Positions 17,870 through 27,335 are shown, counted from the stretch's first letter. The stretch is DNA of 47,556 nucleotides from Methylotenera sp. (GCA_014378845.1 JACMNB010000037.1:1-47556), one strand, 5' to 3'. Notes: generated from the sequence alone by a model not told the origin. Numbers and translations: made by a program.

Positions 17870-18301
17870 TTAAATAGTCGAGAGGTTAGGCGGGGCTTGG
17901 GCTGGAGGTGAAACATAGCTGTGACTTGCAAAAATGGGGGCTGCGTATTCGGCGGTTTTTTGTGCAGTAGCGGTTAATTGCGCAATGATGACTGTGTTGC
18001 TGACTGGTAAAGTAGCTGTTGAGAACTGACTACTGCAAAAAGGACAATGCTCTAAATGCACAGCAATATTTTGCGATTTTAGGGCTTGTTTAATACTAAA
18101 ATCGACCGATAATTGCTGGCCTTTGGTGGTAACTACTTGAATGCTAATTTTTTTGCCTTGGCTTGTACAAACTTCTTGCGTAAAGCTATTAGTGCCATTT
18201 TGCGCGGCAATAGCATGCGAAATGCTAGCCGCAAGTGACGCAAATACAATCGCAAATAAAGCGATTTTGTGCATCAAGCTAAATAATTTTTTTGACAACA
18301 T
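17870..18301 (-). CDS. DUF2946-like secreted protein
   Basis: The 143-residue product has a signal sequence (MHKIALFAIVFASLAASISH), a CPFC motif in HLEHCPFCSSQF, and a proline-rich end (PPAQAPPNL). This is the pattern of DUF2946 proteins, which often accompany copper-related outer membrane receptors. Function is not known. The start is uncertain. A TACAAT -10-like hexamer at 18313-18308 would put the transcription start almost on the ATG at 18301, so the internal ATG at 18274 (residue 10), which begins directly with the signal peptide, may be the true one. Confidence 0.72.
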   Translation of the reverse strand: MLSKKLFSLMHKIALFAIVFASLAASISHAIAAQNGTNSFTQEVCTSQGKKISIQVVTTKGQQLSVDFSIKQALKSQNIAVHLEHCPFCSSQFSTATLPVSNTVIIAQLTATAQKTAEYAAPIFASHSYVSPPAQAPPNLSTI

Positions 18302-18369
18302 GCGCGTATTGTAGCGTTAATTAGGTAAAATTCAATCGCTCAATTGGCAGAAAATAATTAGGAATAATC

Positions 18370-19320
18370 ATGGCAACAGGTAGTTTATTAGCATTATTAG
18401 ACGACATCACTAGCATGTTGGACGATGTATCGGTGATGACGCAAGTGGCGGCCAAAAAAACTGCTGGCGTGCTGGGCGATGATTTAGCGCTTAACGCACA
18501 GCAAGTGTCAGGCGTAGATGCTAGCCGCGAGCTGCCTGTGGTGTGGGCTGTGGCTAAGGGCTCGTTTATTAATAAGCTTATTTTAGTGCCTACTGCGCTA
18601 GCAATAAGCTATTTCGCACCTTGGGCAATTACGCCGCTATTGATGGTTGGCGGTGCGTATTTATGTTTTGAAGGCTTTGAAAAAATTGCGCACAAACTGT
18701 TTCATCATGACAAAAATCACGATAAAGCGCAGGCCAAGCACGAAGCCAAAATAGAATTGGCTATTGCCGACCCCAAAGCTGATTTAGTTGCGCTAGAAAA
18801 AGAGAAAATTAAAGGCGCCATTCGTACCGATTTTATTTTATCGGCCGAGATTATTGTGATTGCGCTGGGCACCGTGGCTGGCGCAGCATTTAGCAAGCAA
18901 GTCACGGTGGTTTCACTCATCGCCATTATTATGACTGTTGGCGTGTACGGCTTAGTTGCTGGCATTGTTAAGTTAGATGACCTTGGGCTGCACTTAATGC
19001 TTAAAAAAGGTGAAAACTTCTACCGCCAATTACAGCGAAAAATTGGCGCAGTTTTGTTGGCTTTTGCACCAAAACTAATGCGCTTTTTAACGGTGGCTGG
19101 CACCGCCGCCATGTTTTTAGTGGGCGGCAGTATTATTGGGCATGGCCTGCCCTTTGTGCATCATTTTAGCGAATCAATTATTGCTGCTTTACAAGCAGTG
19201 AGTACGGTTTTGGCTGCCATTGCGCCACATATTATAGATTTGATGGTTGGCTTGCTAGTAGGGGCGATTTGCGTGGCTTTATTTGAATTGGCTAAGAAAT
19301 TTTATCCTAAAAAAACGTAA
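18370..19320 (+). CDS. DUF808 family inner membrane protein (YedI-like)
   Basis: The 316-residue product matches the YedI/DUF808 family from the first residue. It starts MATGSLLALLDDITSMLDDV, continues with ELPVVWAVAKGSFINKLILV, and has several strongly hydrophobic segments (about 73-98, 150-200, 235-305). The segment between the first membrane helices, with KLFHHDKNHDKAQ, is charged and His-rich. The family is widespread and uncharacterised. The gene is monocistronic and diverges from the DUF2946 gene. Confidence 0.9.
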   Translation: MATGSLLALLDDITSMLDDVSVMTQVAAKKTAGVLGDDLALNAQQVSGVDASRELPVVWAVAKGSFINKLILVPTALAISYFAPWAITPLLMVGGAYLCFEGFEKIAHKLFHHDKNHDKAQAKHEAKIELAIADPKADLVALEKEKIKGAIRTDFILSAEIIVIALGTVAGAAFSKQVTVVSLIAIIMTVGVYGLVAGIVKLDDLGLHLMLKKGENFYRQLQRKIGAVLLAFAPKLMRFLTVAGTAAMFLVGGSIIGHGLPFVHHFSESIIAALQAVSTVLAAIAPHIIDLMVGLLVGAICVALFELAKKFYPKKT

Positions 19321-19339
19321 AGTCTCAATTAAACCTATT

Positions 19340-19365
19340 GTCATTTCCGCGTAGGCAAGAATGAC
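19340..19365. repeat. Short degenerate copy of the GTCATT..AATGAC palindrome
   Basis: GTCATTTCCGCGTAGGC and AAGAATGAC form a short imperfect palindrome. It resembles the left half of the longer elements at 20719, 23714 and 30101. It lies in the convergent gap after the DUF808 gene. Confidence 0.55.
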
Positions 19366-19420
19366 GGTGTTGAACTAATTGGTAGGCCAAAAAGTAGTTG
19401 CTAATGTTTAATGAATAAAT

Positions 19421-20062
19421 TTATTCATCATCGCTAAATCGTTGTTCTAAAAACGGATCTGCCTCAATATGGTAGCCGCGTACCTCCCAAAAGCCGCGAC
19501 GGTCAAACTCATGTAACTCAATGGCTTTAAGCCATTTTGCACCTTTCCAAGCATAGCGTTTGGGCACAATCATGCGCGCTGGGCCGCCATGCTCGCGCGC
19601 TAGCGGCTTGCCAAGTACAGAGTGTGCAACCAGCACATCGTCATCAAGCAAGGCCTCTAGCGGCAAATTAGTGGTGTAATTATCATATCCATGCAGCGTG
19701 ACGAATTGCGCGGTTGGCAGTGGCGCCGCCAGCGCCAAAATATCTTGCGCGCTAACACCAACCTAATCCATATCTAACTGACTCCAACGTGTTACACAAT
19801 GAAAGTCCGACACGTCACTCATTTGCGGCATGGCGTTAAAAGCATCCCAACCCAAATTAAGCTCATTTTCCACTAAGCCAAACACGCGTAGATTCCAATT
19901 GCCAAGGGCTATTTCAGGCTTAACACCTAAATCTAAAACAGGAAAATTTTTAACCTCAGTTTGTCCAGCAGGCACGCGGATATTGGCGTTTAACTTACCC
20001 GCACTATTGCCTTTTTTTGCAATGGCAATTTTGCCTGCGATGAGTTTTTTCCAATCTGGCAC
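19421..20062 (-). pseudogene. Sulfite-oxidase-like molybdopterin oxidoreductase, interrupted by an amber codon
   Basis: One continuous reading frame of about 213 codons is split by a single TAG at 19765-19763. Upstream it reads SDFHCVTRWSQLDMD, with the Cys that ligates molybdenum in the family. Downstream it continues in the same frame with VGVSAQDILALAAPL, then GGPARMIVPKRYAWKGAKW. The position of the stop is normally Trp, so TGG to TAG is the simplest explanation. A GTG at 20062 with AAAAGGA eight bases upstream is the likely start. Proteins of this kind are soluble or periplasmic oxidoreductases related to MsrP/YedY. The rest of the frame is intact, so the mutation is recent, or suppressed, or a base-call error. 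Confidence 0.87.
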
Positions 20063-20078
20063 TTTGTAAATCCTTTTA

Positions 20079-20232
20079 TTTAGCCGCAGATGAGCGCAGA
20101 TACACGCCGATAAAATCAATTGACTGTCTATTCAAGTACGCTGAATAAGCATACTTTAGAGCGACTAATGCCTAATGTTTATAAGATTTTATCTGTTTTT
20201 ATCAGCGTGTATCTGCGTTAATCTGCGGCTAA
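20079..20232. repeat. Inverted repeat pair of the AGCCGCAGAT family
   Basis: TTAGCCGCAGAT, GCGCAGATACACGC and GATAAAATC at 20079-20117 recur as the reverse complement at 20185-20232 (GATTTTATC, ATCAGCGTGTATCTGCG, ATCTGCGGCTAA). The inner gap is about 67 bases. Together they form a large potential hairpin between lspA and the broken molybdoprotein gene. The TAG stop of lspA lies inside the right arm. The left arm ends beside the ribosome binding site of the molybdoprotein gene. Confidence 0.75.
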
Positions 20233-20708
20233 TTTGGTTTTTTAAAACTGTCTAGCAGCAACAGCCCAACCCCCACACAAATCGCGCTATCGGCCACGTT
20301 AAAGGCAGGCCAGTAATGATAGTTGATGTGAAAATTTAAAAAATCCACCACATAACCCAAAGTAATTCTGTCGTACAAATTGCCAACTGCACCACCTAAT
20401 ACCAAGGCTAGGCCAGCGCAGAAAAGTTTTTCGTTTTGATTGTTATTTTGACTGTGTTTTTTTAGTAAATAAATAATAACGCTAGAAGCCACAATTGAAA
20501 TGCCATTAAAAAACCACTTTTGCCAACCGCCTGCATCGTTTAAAAAACCAAATGCCGAGCCTTCATTGTGATAGCGCACTAAATCAAAAAAACTGGTGAC
20601 AGAATGCAAATCGCCAAACAAAAAGTTTTGCTGAATCAAGTGTTTGGTGAATAAATCAAGTGCGATGACGATTGCGCTGATACTTAAATATTTGTAAAAA
20701 TCCTGCAC
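20229..20708 (-). CDS. lspA: Prolipoprotein signal peptidase (signal peptidase II)
   Basis: The 159-residue product has four membrane segments and the two catalytic aspartates, in GNLYDRITLGYVVDFL and FNVADSAICVG. It removes the signal peptide of diacylated prolipoproteins in the inner membrane. Length is normal. It follows ileS on the same strand, a common order (murJ-ribF-ileS-lspA), with a palindromic repeat in the gap. Its stop codon falls within another dispersed repeat. Confidence 0.96.
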   Translation of the reverse strand: MQDFYKYLSISAIVIALDLFTKHLIQQNFLFGDLHSVTSFFDLVRYHNEGSAFGFLNDAGGWQKWFFNGISIVASSVIIYLLKKHSQNNNQNEKLFCAGLALVLGGAVGNLYDRITLGYVVDFLNFHINYHYWPAFNVADSAICVGVGLLLLDSFKKPN

Positions 20709-20718
20709 TTTTAAACCC

Positions 20719-20804
20719 CGTCATTCCCGTGAAAACGGGAATCCATTTTGACTTTGGTTGTTAGATAAAAACTAAAATGGATTCCCGCCTGCGCGGGAAT
20801 GACG
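20719..20804. repeat. Dispersed palindromic repeat (CGTCATTCCCG family)
   Basis: This 86-base element starts CGTCATTCCCG and ends CGGGAATGACG. Each end forms a hairpin (CCCGTGAAAACGGG; CCCGCCTGCGCGGG). The inner parts AATCCATTTT and AAAATGGATT are complementary. It fills the ileS-lspA gap. Related copies are at 23714 and 30101, with a fragment at 19340. Confidence 0.8.
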
Positions 20805-20816
20805 AAAGTTAAGGAA

Positions 20817-23678
20817 TTAAGCATATTTTCTAGCCTCGCCCGCGCCAAATAAATTGCTCACACAACGCCCACAAATGCTCGGGTGTTCTGCATGCGAGCC
20901 AACATCTGCGCGGTAGTGCCAACAGCGGTCGCATTTTTTGTGAGTGCTAGGTTTAGCACGAACACAAGTACTCAATGGTGCATACTCTATCAACGCTTTA
21001 ACATCATCACTTAAACTATCCTTATTTAACTCATCTAAATTTCGGATTGTCGCTTTTGATGTTATAAATACAAAACTTAAGTCATCACCAAAACTGTCTA
21101 ATTCACTTATATCAGCTTCATTTAAGTAAATATCTAACTCAACCTGCAATGAAGAACCAACAAGACCCTGAGTTCTAGAATCTTCTACTATTTTATTTGC
21201 AATTCTGCGGATTTTAATAAGTCTTAACCATTTTAAAATGTCATTATCTGCCAATCCATGTTTTGGGATTTCATACCATAATTCCTCAAACACAGATTGG
21301 TCTTCGCCTAGATTTAACACATGCCAAATTTCATCGGCGGTGAAGCTTAAAATTGGTGCTATTAAACGCATAAAGGTATGCGTAATATGGTGTAACAGGC
21401 TTTGCGCAGCGCGGCGCGCAGGTGAATTTTCACCGCTGGTATAAAGTCTGTCTTTTAAGATATCCAAGTAAAAACTGCCCAAATCGTCAGAGCAGAAACT
21501 CACCAGCTTTTGCACCGCCAAATGAAACTCATAACGGTCGTAATCTGCCAGCACTTCAGTTTGCAGTTTTTGTGTTAAATACAAGGCGTAACGGTCGATT
21601 TCTAGCCATTGTTCGACTGGTAGTAAATCCTTGCTTGCATCAAAATCAGCAATATTAGCTAGCAAAAATTTGCAGGTGTTACGGATTTTTCGGTAACTAT
21701 CGGCCACGCGTTTTAAAATTTCGTCACTAATTGTCAGTTCGGCAGAATAATCGGTACTGGCCGCCCATAAGCGCAGAATATCGGCGCCATAAGTATCCAT
21801 TACCTTTTGCGGCGCAACGACATTGCCTTTAGATTTACTCATTTTATGGCCAGCGCCATCCACCACAAAACCGTGCGTGAGCAAGGCGTTATAAGGAGCA
21901 CGGCCATCAATGGCGCAGCCCGTTAGCAGGCTAGATTGAAACCAGCCACGATGTTGATCTGAACCTTCTAAATACAAATCTGCTGGGTAAGTAAGCTCAG
22001 GGCGGCGCTTTAACACCGCCGCGTGCGTTGCGCCTGAATCAAACCAAACATCTAATGTATAGGTTACTTTTTTATAATCGGCCGCATTTGCTGGGGCATG
22101 TTGTGCCAAAAACGCTACACCATCTAAACTAAACCAAGCTTCTACGCCTGTTTTTTCTACCAGTAACGCTGCTGTCTCTAGCAAATCGGCTGTTTGCGGA
22201 TGCGGCTCACCCGTTTCTTTATGCACAAAAAACGGCATCGGCACGCCCCAATTGCGCTGGCGCGACACGCACCAATCTGGGCGGTTTTTAATCATCGCCT
22301 CTAAACGTGCGCGACCCCAGCTTGGGAAGAACTCGGTTGTTTCGACAGCTTTATTGGCGTGTTCACGCAAGCTAGTGCCAATAGCATCCTGCGCATTCAT
22401 ACCAATAAACCACTGATGTGTGGCTAATTGCATCAATGGCGTTTTATGGCGCCAGCAATGTGGAAAACTGTGATTTAAACGGGCACTTGCTAGCAAATTG
22501 CCCGTTTCTAGCATCTTAGCCAAAATTACTTTATTCGCTTCTTGGCGAGTTAAGCCTCTGATTGCTTCAAATTCAACCAAATCACTATTAAAGAATTTAC
22601 CGTCACCTCCCATTAAAATACGTGGCTTTTCGTTAGGAAAATTGGCTTTCATCACAAGCCAGTCATCGTTACCATGTGCAGCGGCTGTGTGTACTAAGCC
22701 TGTACCGGCCTCTGTAGTGACATGGTCACCACAAATAATAGGTACTTGACGGTTATCAAATGGATGTTGAAGTTGCAAACCTTCTAGCTGCAAACCTTTA
22801 GATGAAGCAAGTATTTGATAGTTTTCCTCGCTATACCGTGCCAATGTACTTGCTGCCAATTCATGAGCTAGAATCAACAAACCTTTACTCGTTTGAATCA
22901 AATCATAATCAAACTCAGGATGGACGCTCACCGCTTGGTTAGCTGGTAACGTCCATGGTGTTGTTGTCCAAATGACTGCATAAGTATCGCCTGTAACTTC
23001 CACGCCAAAAGATTTACTTAGCGCTACGTTATCTACAACCTTAAAGCCGACATCAATCGCTGGCGAGTTCACATCTTCATACTCTACCTCGGCCTCAGCC
23101 AATGCAGAACCACAATCTACGCACCAATGTACAGGTTTGCTGCCTTGATATAGGTAGCCATTGGTATAGATTTCACCCAAAGCACGCATGATGTCAGCTT
23201 CAGTTTTAAAATCCATCGTTAAATATGGGTTATCCCAATCGCCCAACACGCCTAAACGAATAAAGTCTTTCTTTTGCTTTTCTACTTGTTCAGCCGCATA
23301 GGCACGGCAAAGCTCACGAAATTTAGTAGGGTCGATATTTTTGCCATGGGTTTTTTCTACCACCAACTCAATCGGCAAGCCGTGGCAATCCCAGCCTGGT
23401 ACATAAGGCGCATCAAAACCACTCATGGTTTTAGATTTAACGATGATGTCTTTTAATATCTTATTTACGGCATGGCCAATGTGAATATCACCGTTGGCAT
23501 ATGGTGGGCCGTCATGCAGAATAAATTTTTTAGCGCCTTTGCGCGATGCACGAATACGCTCGTAAAGCTTTTTATCTTGCCATTGTTTTAACCAAGCGGG
23601 TTCACGCTTCGCTAAATCACCACGCATGGGGAAAGGCGTTTCAGGCTGATTGATTTTGTATTTTGCTTCTTCGGTCAT
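20817..23678 (-). CDS. ileS: Isoleucyl-tRNA synthetase
   Basis: The 953-residue class I synthetase charges tRNA-Ile. The HIGH motif is in [12 protein letters not shown] and the KMSKS motif in HKMSKSKGN. The editing domain lies between them ([18 protein letters not shown], then [15 protein letters not shown]). The C-terminal zinc finger reads [12 protein letters not shown] and then CGRCVSN. The start at 23678 ([10 protein letters not shown]) is preferred to the frame start at 23690, because GAG lies upstream at usable spacing and families begin here. It lies between ribF and lspA, each separated by a palindromic repeat. Confidence 0.98.
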   Translation of the reverse strand: MTEEAKYKINQPETPFPMRGDLAKREPAWLKQWQDKKLYERIRASRKGAKKFILHDGPPYANGDIHIGHAVNKILKDIIVKSKTMSGFDAPYVPGWDCHGLPIELVVEKTHGKNIDPTKFRELCRAYAAEQVEKQKKDFIRLGVLGDWDNPYLTMDFKTEADIMRALGEIYTNGYLYQGSKPVHWCVDCGSALAEAEVEYEDVNSPAIDVGFKVVDNVALSKSFGVEVTGDTYAVIWTTTPWTLPANQAVSVHPEFDYDLIQTSKGLLILAHELAASTLARYSEENYQILASSKGLQLEGLQLQHPFDNRQVPIICGDHVTTEAGTGLVHTAAAHGNDDWLVMKANFPNEKPRILMGGDGKFFNSDLVEFEAIRGLTRQEANKVILAKMLETGNLLASARLNHSFPHCWRHKTPLMQLATHQWFIGMNAQDAIGTSLREHANKAVETTEFFPSWGRARLEAMIKNRPDWCVSRQRNWGVPMPFFVHKETGEPHPQTADLLETAALLVEKTGVEAWFSLDGVAFLAQHAPANAADYKKVTYTLDVWFDSGATHAAVLKRRPELTYPADLYLEGSDQHRGWFQSSLLTGCAIDGRAPYNALLTHGFVVDGAGHKMSKSKGNVVAPQKVMDTYGADILRLWAASTDYSAELTISDEILKRVADSYRKIRNTCKFLLANIADFDASKDLLPVEQWLEIDRYALYLTQKLQTEVLADYDRYEFHLAVQKLVSFCSDDLGSFYLDILKDRLYTSGENSPARRAAQSLLHHITHTFMRLIAPILSFTADEIWHVLNLGEDQSVFEELWYEIPKHGLADNDILKWLRLIKIRRIANKIVEDSRTQGLVGSSLQVELDIYLNEADISELDSFGDDLSFVFITSKATIRNLDELNKDSLSDDVKALIEYAPLSTCVRAKPSTHKKCDRCWHYRADVGSHAEHPSICGRCVSNLFGAGEARKYA

Positions 23679-23713
23679 TTTAAATCTCAAAAAATCTTTA
23701 TTACTTCTATTTT

Positions 23714-23825
23714 CGTCATTCCCGCGTAGGCGGGAATCTAGGCAACCATGATGCTTAAAGTGGCTGAGTAAACCAACATTCTTTACATCGTTACCTAGCT
23801 GGATTCCGCCTACGAGGGAATGACG
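23714..23825. repeat. Dispersed palindromic repeat reaching into ribF
   Basis: This 112-base element runs from CGTCATTCCCGCGTAGGCGGG to CCTACGAGGGAATGACG. Inner arms (GAATCTAGG and CCTAGCTGGATTC) also pair. It belongs to the family at 20719 and 30101. Its right 16 bases lie inside ribF and encode that protein's last residues and stop codon. Confidence 0.8.
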
Positions 23826-24751
23826 GTACTAAAAAAATTTCTCGCAGTAACTATATCAGCTGCAATTTGCGCTTTTAGCGCATCTAAACTATCAAATTTC
23901 ATTTCTTCACGAATTTTATGCAAAAACTCTACATGTACGTGCCTGCCGTATAAATCACCATTAAAATCAAGGATATGCACTTCTAGTAATAGTTTTGGCA
24001 CGCCTGCAATGGTCGGCCGCACGCCCAAATTAGCCACGCTATTCAAACCGTCTAATTTTACCGCATAAACGCCTGTTAAGGCAGGCCGCTCGTGCCGCAT
24101 ATGAATATTAGCGGTGGGAAAGCCAAGCGCGCGGCCGCGTTTAGCACCGTGCACCACTTTGCCGTTAACGCTGTAATTGCGGCCTAGCAATTGCGCGGCC
24201 AAAACCAAGTTGCCAGAAAATAAGGCATCGCGCACACGTGTGCTTGATACGCGCTCGCTATTGAAATCAACCCGCGGCATCGAAATTAAGTCAAACCCGC
24301 CGGCTTTAAAATCATCAATCGTGCCTGCGCGTTTTGCACCAAATTTAAAATCCTCGCCCACCAAAATGGTGCTGGCGTGTAATTTTTCGCGCAAGATGTT
24401 TAAAAATTCTAATGCGCTAATGGCGGCAAAGCGTTTGTTAAACGCACAAACAAACACTTTTTGTATGCCTGTCGATTCAAAATATTCTAGTTTTTCGCGC
24501 AAATTGCTTAAGCGTGCAGGTGCGTTAAGCGGCGTAAAAAACTCTCGTGGGTGCGGCTCAAAAGTCATCACAGCTGGTGTTAAATTTTTAGCCGTTGCCT
24601 GCTCACATAACTTATGCAGTAAGGCTTTATGGCCTAAATGCATGCCGTCAAAATTGCCAATTGCGAGCGCTAACGGCTTATTTTCGACTAAAAGTTGGTT
24701 TAAAAAAAAAGGCTGATTTTTAACAGCGGTTAGGTGCCGATAAACTTGCAT
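23810..24751 (-). CDS. ribF: Bifunctional riboflavin kinase / FAD synthetase
   Basis: The 313-residue product has an N-terminal nucleotidyltransferase domain ([14 protein letters not shown], then SSTRVRDAL). A C-terminal riboflavin kinase domain follows ([26 protein letters not shown]). It converts riboflavin to FMN and FAD. The start ATG overlaps the murJ stop by one base (TAATG). The final residues TVIPS and the TAG stop come from the palindromic repeat that begins the next gap, so the native C-terminus has probably been replaced. Confidence 0.97.
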   Translation of the reverse strand: MQVYRHLTAVKNQPFFLNQLLVENKPLALAIGNFDGMHLGHKALLHKLCEQATAKNLTPAVMTFEPHPREFFTPLNAPARLSNLREKLEYFESTGIQKVFVCAFNKRFAAISALEFLNILREKLHASTILVGEDFKFGAKRAGTIDDFKAGGFDLISMPRVDFNSERVSSTRVRDALFSGNLVLAAQLLGRNYSVNGKVVHGAKRGRALGFPTANIHMRHERPALTGVYAVKLDGLNSVANLGVRPTIAGVPKLLLEVHILDFNGDLYGRHVHVEFLHKIREEMKFDSLDALKAQIAADIVTARNFFSTVIPS

Positions 24752-26295
24752 TAATGCGCTGCTTTAAGTTTAAAATCGGCCAATCTAAAGCCTAAAAGAT
24801 AAAGGCAAGCAAAATAGCTAACAGCGCCTAAACTAACTAAGCCGCCCATATAAACCAGGCGATGCAACAAGTTAAATTGTAGCCAATTCTTGCTGTTGCC
24901 CGCAGCAAAATACAACACCAAACCCATGGTGACTAAGGCAATGGTGAGTTTTAACATAAAGCTAACCCAGCCCAATTTTGGAATGAAAAGTTGTGCTTTA
25001 CGCAAATGGTAAAACAATAAACCTGCATTTAAACAAGCCCCTAAGCCAATAGATAAGGCCAAACCTGCGTGTTTTAAATCGGTAAACCAATAAAAAATTA
25101 AATTTAATAATTGGGTTGAAACAAGCGTAAAAATGGCAATTTTTACGGGCGTTTTGATGTTTTGCCGCGCATAAAAACCAGGCGCCAGCACTTTTACCAA
25201 AATTAATCCAAGCAAACCTAAACTATAGGCCATTAGCGCTTGCTGTGTCATTAATACATCGTGCGCGTTAAATTTGCCGTAATGAAACAGGCAAATAACC
25301 AGCGGCGCCGCCAAAACGCCCAGTGCAACTGCGGCAGGTGCGGCTAAAATAAATGTCAGGCGTAAGCCCCAATCCATGAGTTTTGAGTATTCAGCGCTAT
25401 CTTTATTTGCCACACTTTTCGATAGACTCGGCAGTAATATGGTGCCTAATGCAACGCCCAAAATACCTGTGGGAAACTCCATTAATCGATCAGCATAATA
25501 TAACCAACTGACAGAGCCTGTGACTAGAAATGTAGCAAATACAGTATTGATTAATAAGGATATTTGCGCAATTGATACCCCAAAAATAGCAGGCCCCATT
25601 AGGCGCAAAATGCGTCTTGCGCCTGCGTCTTTTGGGTTCCATTTAAAGCGTGGAATAAAGCCGATTTTAAGTAAATAAGGTATTTGATACGCCAATTGCA
25701 AAACGCCGCCCACGAAAACCGCCCAAGCCAATACCATAATTGGCCGCTCAAAATATTTAGCGAAAAATAAGGCGGCAATAATAAACGAAACATTTAACCA
25801 AACTGGGGTAAACGCCTGCACAAAAAAACGTTGATAGCTGTTTAAAACTGCGCCCGCCAGCGATGCCATGGAGATAAAAAAGATATATGGAAACGTGATG
25901 CGCAGTAAATCGACGGTAATATTAAACTTATCAGCTTGACCCACATAATTTGGCGCGCTAATCGCCACAATAACAGGCGCAGCAATCACCCCTAGAAAAG
26001 TAACCACTAACAAAGCAACAACCAGCAGGCTGCCTACGTTATTAATCAGTGCATGCGTTTCATCTACTCTGCGCTGATTTTTGTATTCTGACAGCACTGG
26101 CACAAATGCTTGGCTAAACGCGCCTTCGGCAAACAATCGACGCAATAAATTAGGGATTTTAAACGCCACAAAAAACGCATCGGTCATCAAGCCTGCGCCA
26201 AAAATACGGGCGATAAGCGTATCGCGCACAAAACCTAAAATGCGCGAGATAAACGTCATGCTGCCAACCGTGGCTAAAGCTTTGAGTAAATTCAT
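24751..26295 (-). CDS. murJ: Lipid II flippase MurJ
   Basis: The 514-residue polytopic membrane protein (about 14 helices) belongs to the MOP exporter superfamily. It moves lipid-linked peptidoglycan precursor across the inner membrane. The N-terminus MNLLKALATVGSMTFISRIL and the FVRDTLIARIFGAG and SQAFVPVLSEY motifs are characteristic, and the functionally important Arg and Asp residues of the central cavity region are present. It is transcribed away from rpsT and co-translated with ribF through a one-base overlap. No clear Shine-Dalgarno precedes the ATG. Confidence 0.97.
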   Translation of the reverse strand: MNLLKALATVGSMTFISRILGFVRDTLIARIFGAGLMTDAFFVAFKIPNLLRRLFAEGAFSQAFVPVLSEYKNQRRVDETHALINNVGSLLVVALLVVTFLGVIAAPVIVAISAPNYVGQADKFNITVDLLRITFPYIFFISMASLAGAVLNSYQRFFVQAFTPVWLNVSFIIAALFFAKYFERPIMVLAWAVFVGGVLQLAYQIPYLLKIGFIPRFKWNPKDAGARRILRLMGPAIFGVSIAQISLLINTVFATFLVTGSVSWLYYADRLMEFPTGILGVALGTILLPSLSKSVANKDSAEYSKLMDWGLRLTFILAAPAAVALGVLAAPLVICLFHYGKFNAHDVLMTQQALMAYSLGLLGLILVKVLAPGFYARQNIKTPVKIAIFTLVSTQLLNLIFYWFTDLKHAGLALSIGLGACLNAGLLFYHLRKAQLFIPKLGWVSFMLKLTIALVTMGLVLYFAAGNSKNWLQFNLLHRLVYMGGLVSLGAVSYFACLYLLGFRLADFKLKAAH

Positions 26296-26604
26296 TGTAA
26301 TGATAATGATTGAATAGATAAGATTTTAACACGCCCATGCAAGACTTGGCTTAACGGCTGATGGTGTGAAAATTAATTCTGCGATTGGTTAAGATGTAGG
26401 CGAATGTCGATAACCTGCTGTAAATAAACATGTAGTATTTAAAACAAGGATTTGCCTCAAACGCCAAGAATATATTACTACGCATAGAAAATTTACGGTC
26501 AAGCAATCAATAACGCAGTTGTCAACAGCGCTGATTTTGATTTTTTACTGGCAAACGCGCAGCTAACGGTTATCAATTTTGCTGATGAAAACCAGAAAAA
26601 AACG

Positions 26605-26886
26605 GTGTTTAGTTTTTTGCACAAAGAAGATCAATTTTTTAAATTTGTGCAGTTTAGTCATGATGGCATTCATTACAAAGCGCGCGACGGTGATTTTTAT
26701 TTACCCAAAGCCATTATTTTTTACGATGCTCTAGATTACAACTTCCCAACTGCGTTTTATTTTATTGCGCAAATTGGTCAGCAATTAGAGATTAGGTTTG
26801 TAAAAGGTGGGGCTGATGCGCAGTGGTTTCATGTGGCAGAAATGCATCAAGCGGTATTTGATCAAGAGGTTATTTCAAAAATTTAA
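26605..26886 (+). CDS. Orphan protein, N-terminal part of a probably broken gene
   Basis: From a GTG at 26605 the frame gives 93 residues (MFSFLHKEDQFFKFVQFSHD onward) with no recognised domain. The same frame is open back to a TAG at 26485-26487 and has coding-like composition on both sides of that stop (IYYYA before it, KIYGQAINNAVVNSADFDF after it). The true protein may therefore have begun near 26450, and TAG may be a nonsense change. At the 3' end, a run of five A at 26877-26881 precedes the stop. Adding one A would join this frame to the next one (26910-27164) as a single protein of roughly 210-240 residues. Function unknown. Confidence 0.5.
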   Translation: MFSFLHKEDQFFKFVQFSHDGIHYKARDGDFYLPKAIIFYDALDYNFPTAFYFIAQIGQQLEIRFVKGGADAQWFHVAEMHQAVFDQEVISKI

Positions 26887-26909
26887 CACTCAATCAAAAA
26901 GCAGATGTT

Positions 26910-27164
26910 GTGGATATTTTATTTCACCTAAATTCACTTACTAGCTTTCAGTTTCAACATTCTGATGCCAACGTTAAGCCTAGTTTAGCAAGTGAGACGC
27001 TTGCTAAACTTTTAAATCAGGTTGAAGAAAAAACCGACAAAACTATTTATAATATTGACACCGATAGCGATAACGTTTCTTTTGGGCTGATGGACAAAAT
27101 CAAGCTGTCCGAATTAATTCGTTTGGGTAAAGCACTTAATCTATCGATTAGTCAGCCACGCTGA
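26910..27164 (+). CDS. Orphan protein, C-terminal part of a probably broken gene
   Basis: From a GTG at 26910 the frame encodes 84 residues with no recognised domain. It is open upstream to 26862 and overlaps the end of the preceding frame. With one base added in the A-run at 26877-26881 the two read through as VISKNLTLNQKADVV. There is no convincing ribosome binding site for the GTG. It is best seen as the second half of a frameshifted gene, but an independent small gene cannot be excluded. Confidence 0.42.
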   Translation: MDILFHLNSLTSFQFQHSDANVKPSLASETLAKLLNQVEEKTDKTIYNIDTDSDNVSFGLMDKIKLSELIRLGKALNLSISQPR

Positions 27165-27249
27165 TTAACTGCACTAAAATTGACACACACACTACTAATA
27201 ATAGCGAAAACCATCTGTTTTAAATTAGCAGTTTTTGTACGATAAAAGC

Positions 27250-27278
27250 TTGCCAAAAGCCACAAAAAACACTATTAT
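27250..27278 (+). promoter_or_regulatory. Promoter of rpsT
   Basis: TTGCCA at 27250-27255 and TATTAT at 27273-27278 are separated by 17 bases, a good sigma-70 promoter. Transcription would start near 27285, giving a leader of about 50 bases before the rpsT ATG. Confidence 0.65.
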
Positions 27279-27335
27279 GCACGGTTTCGTATTAACACCC
27301 AGTTAATAACAATTAGTTTAAGTATTAGGACAAAC

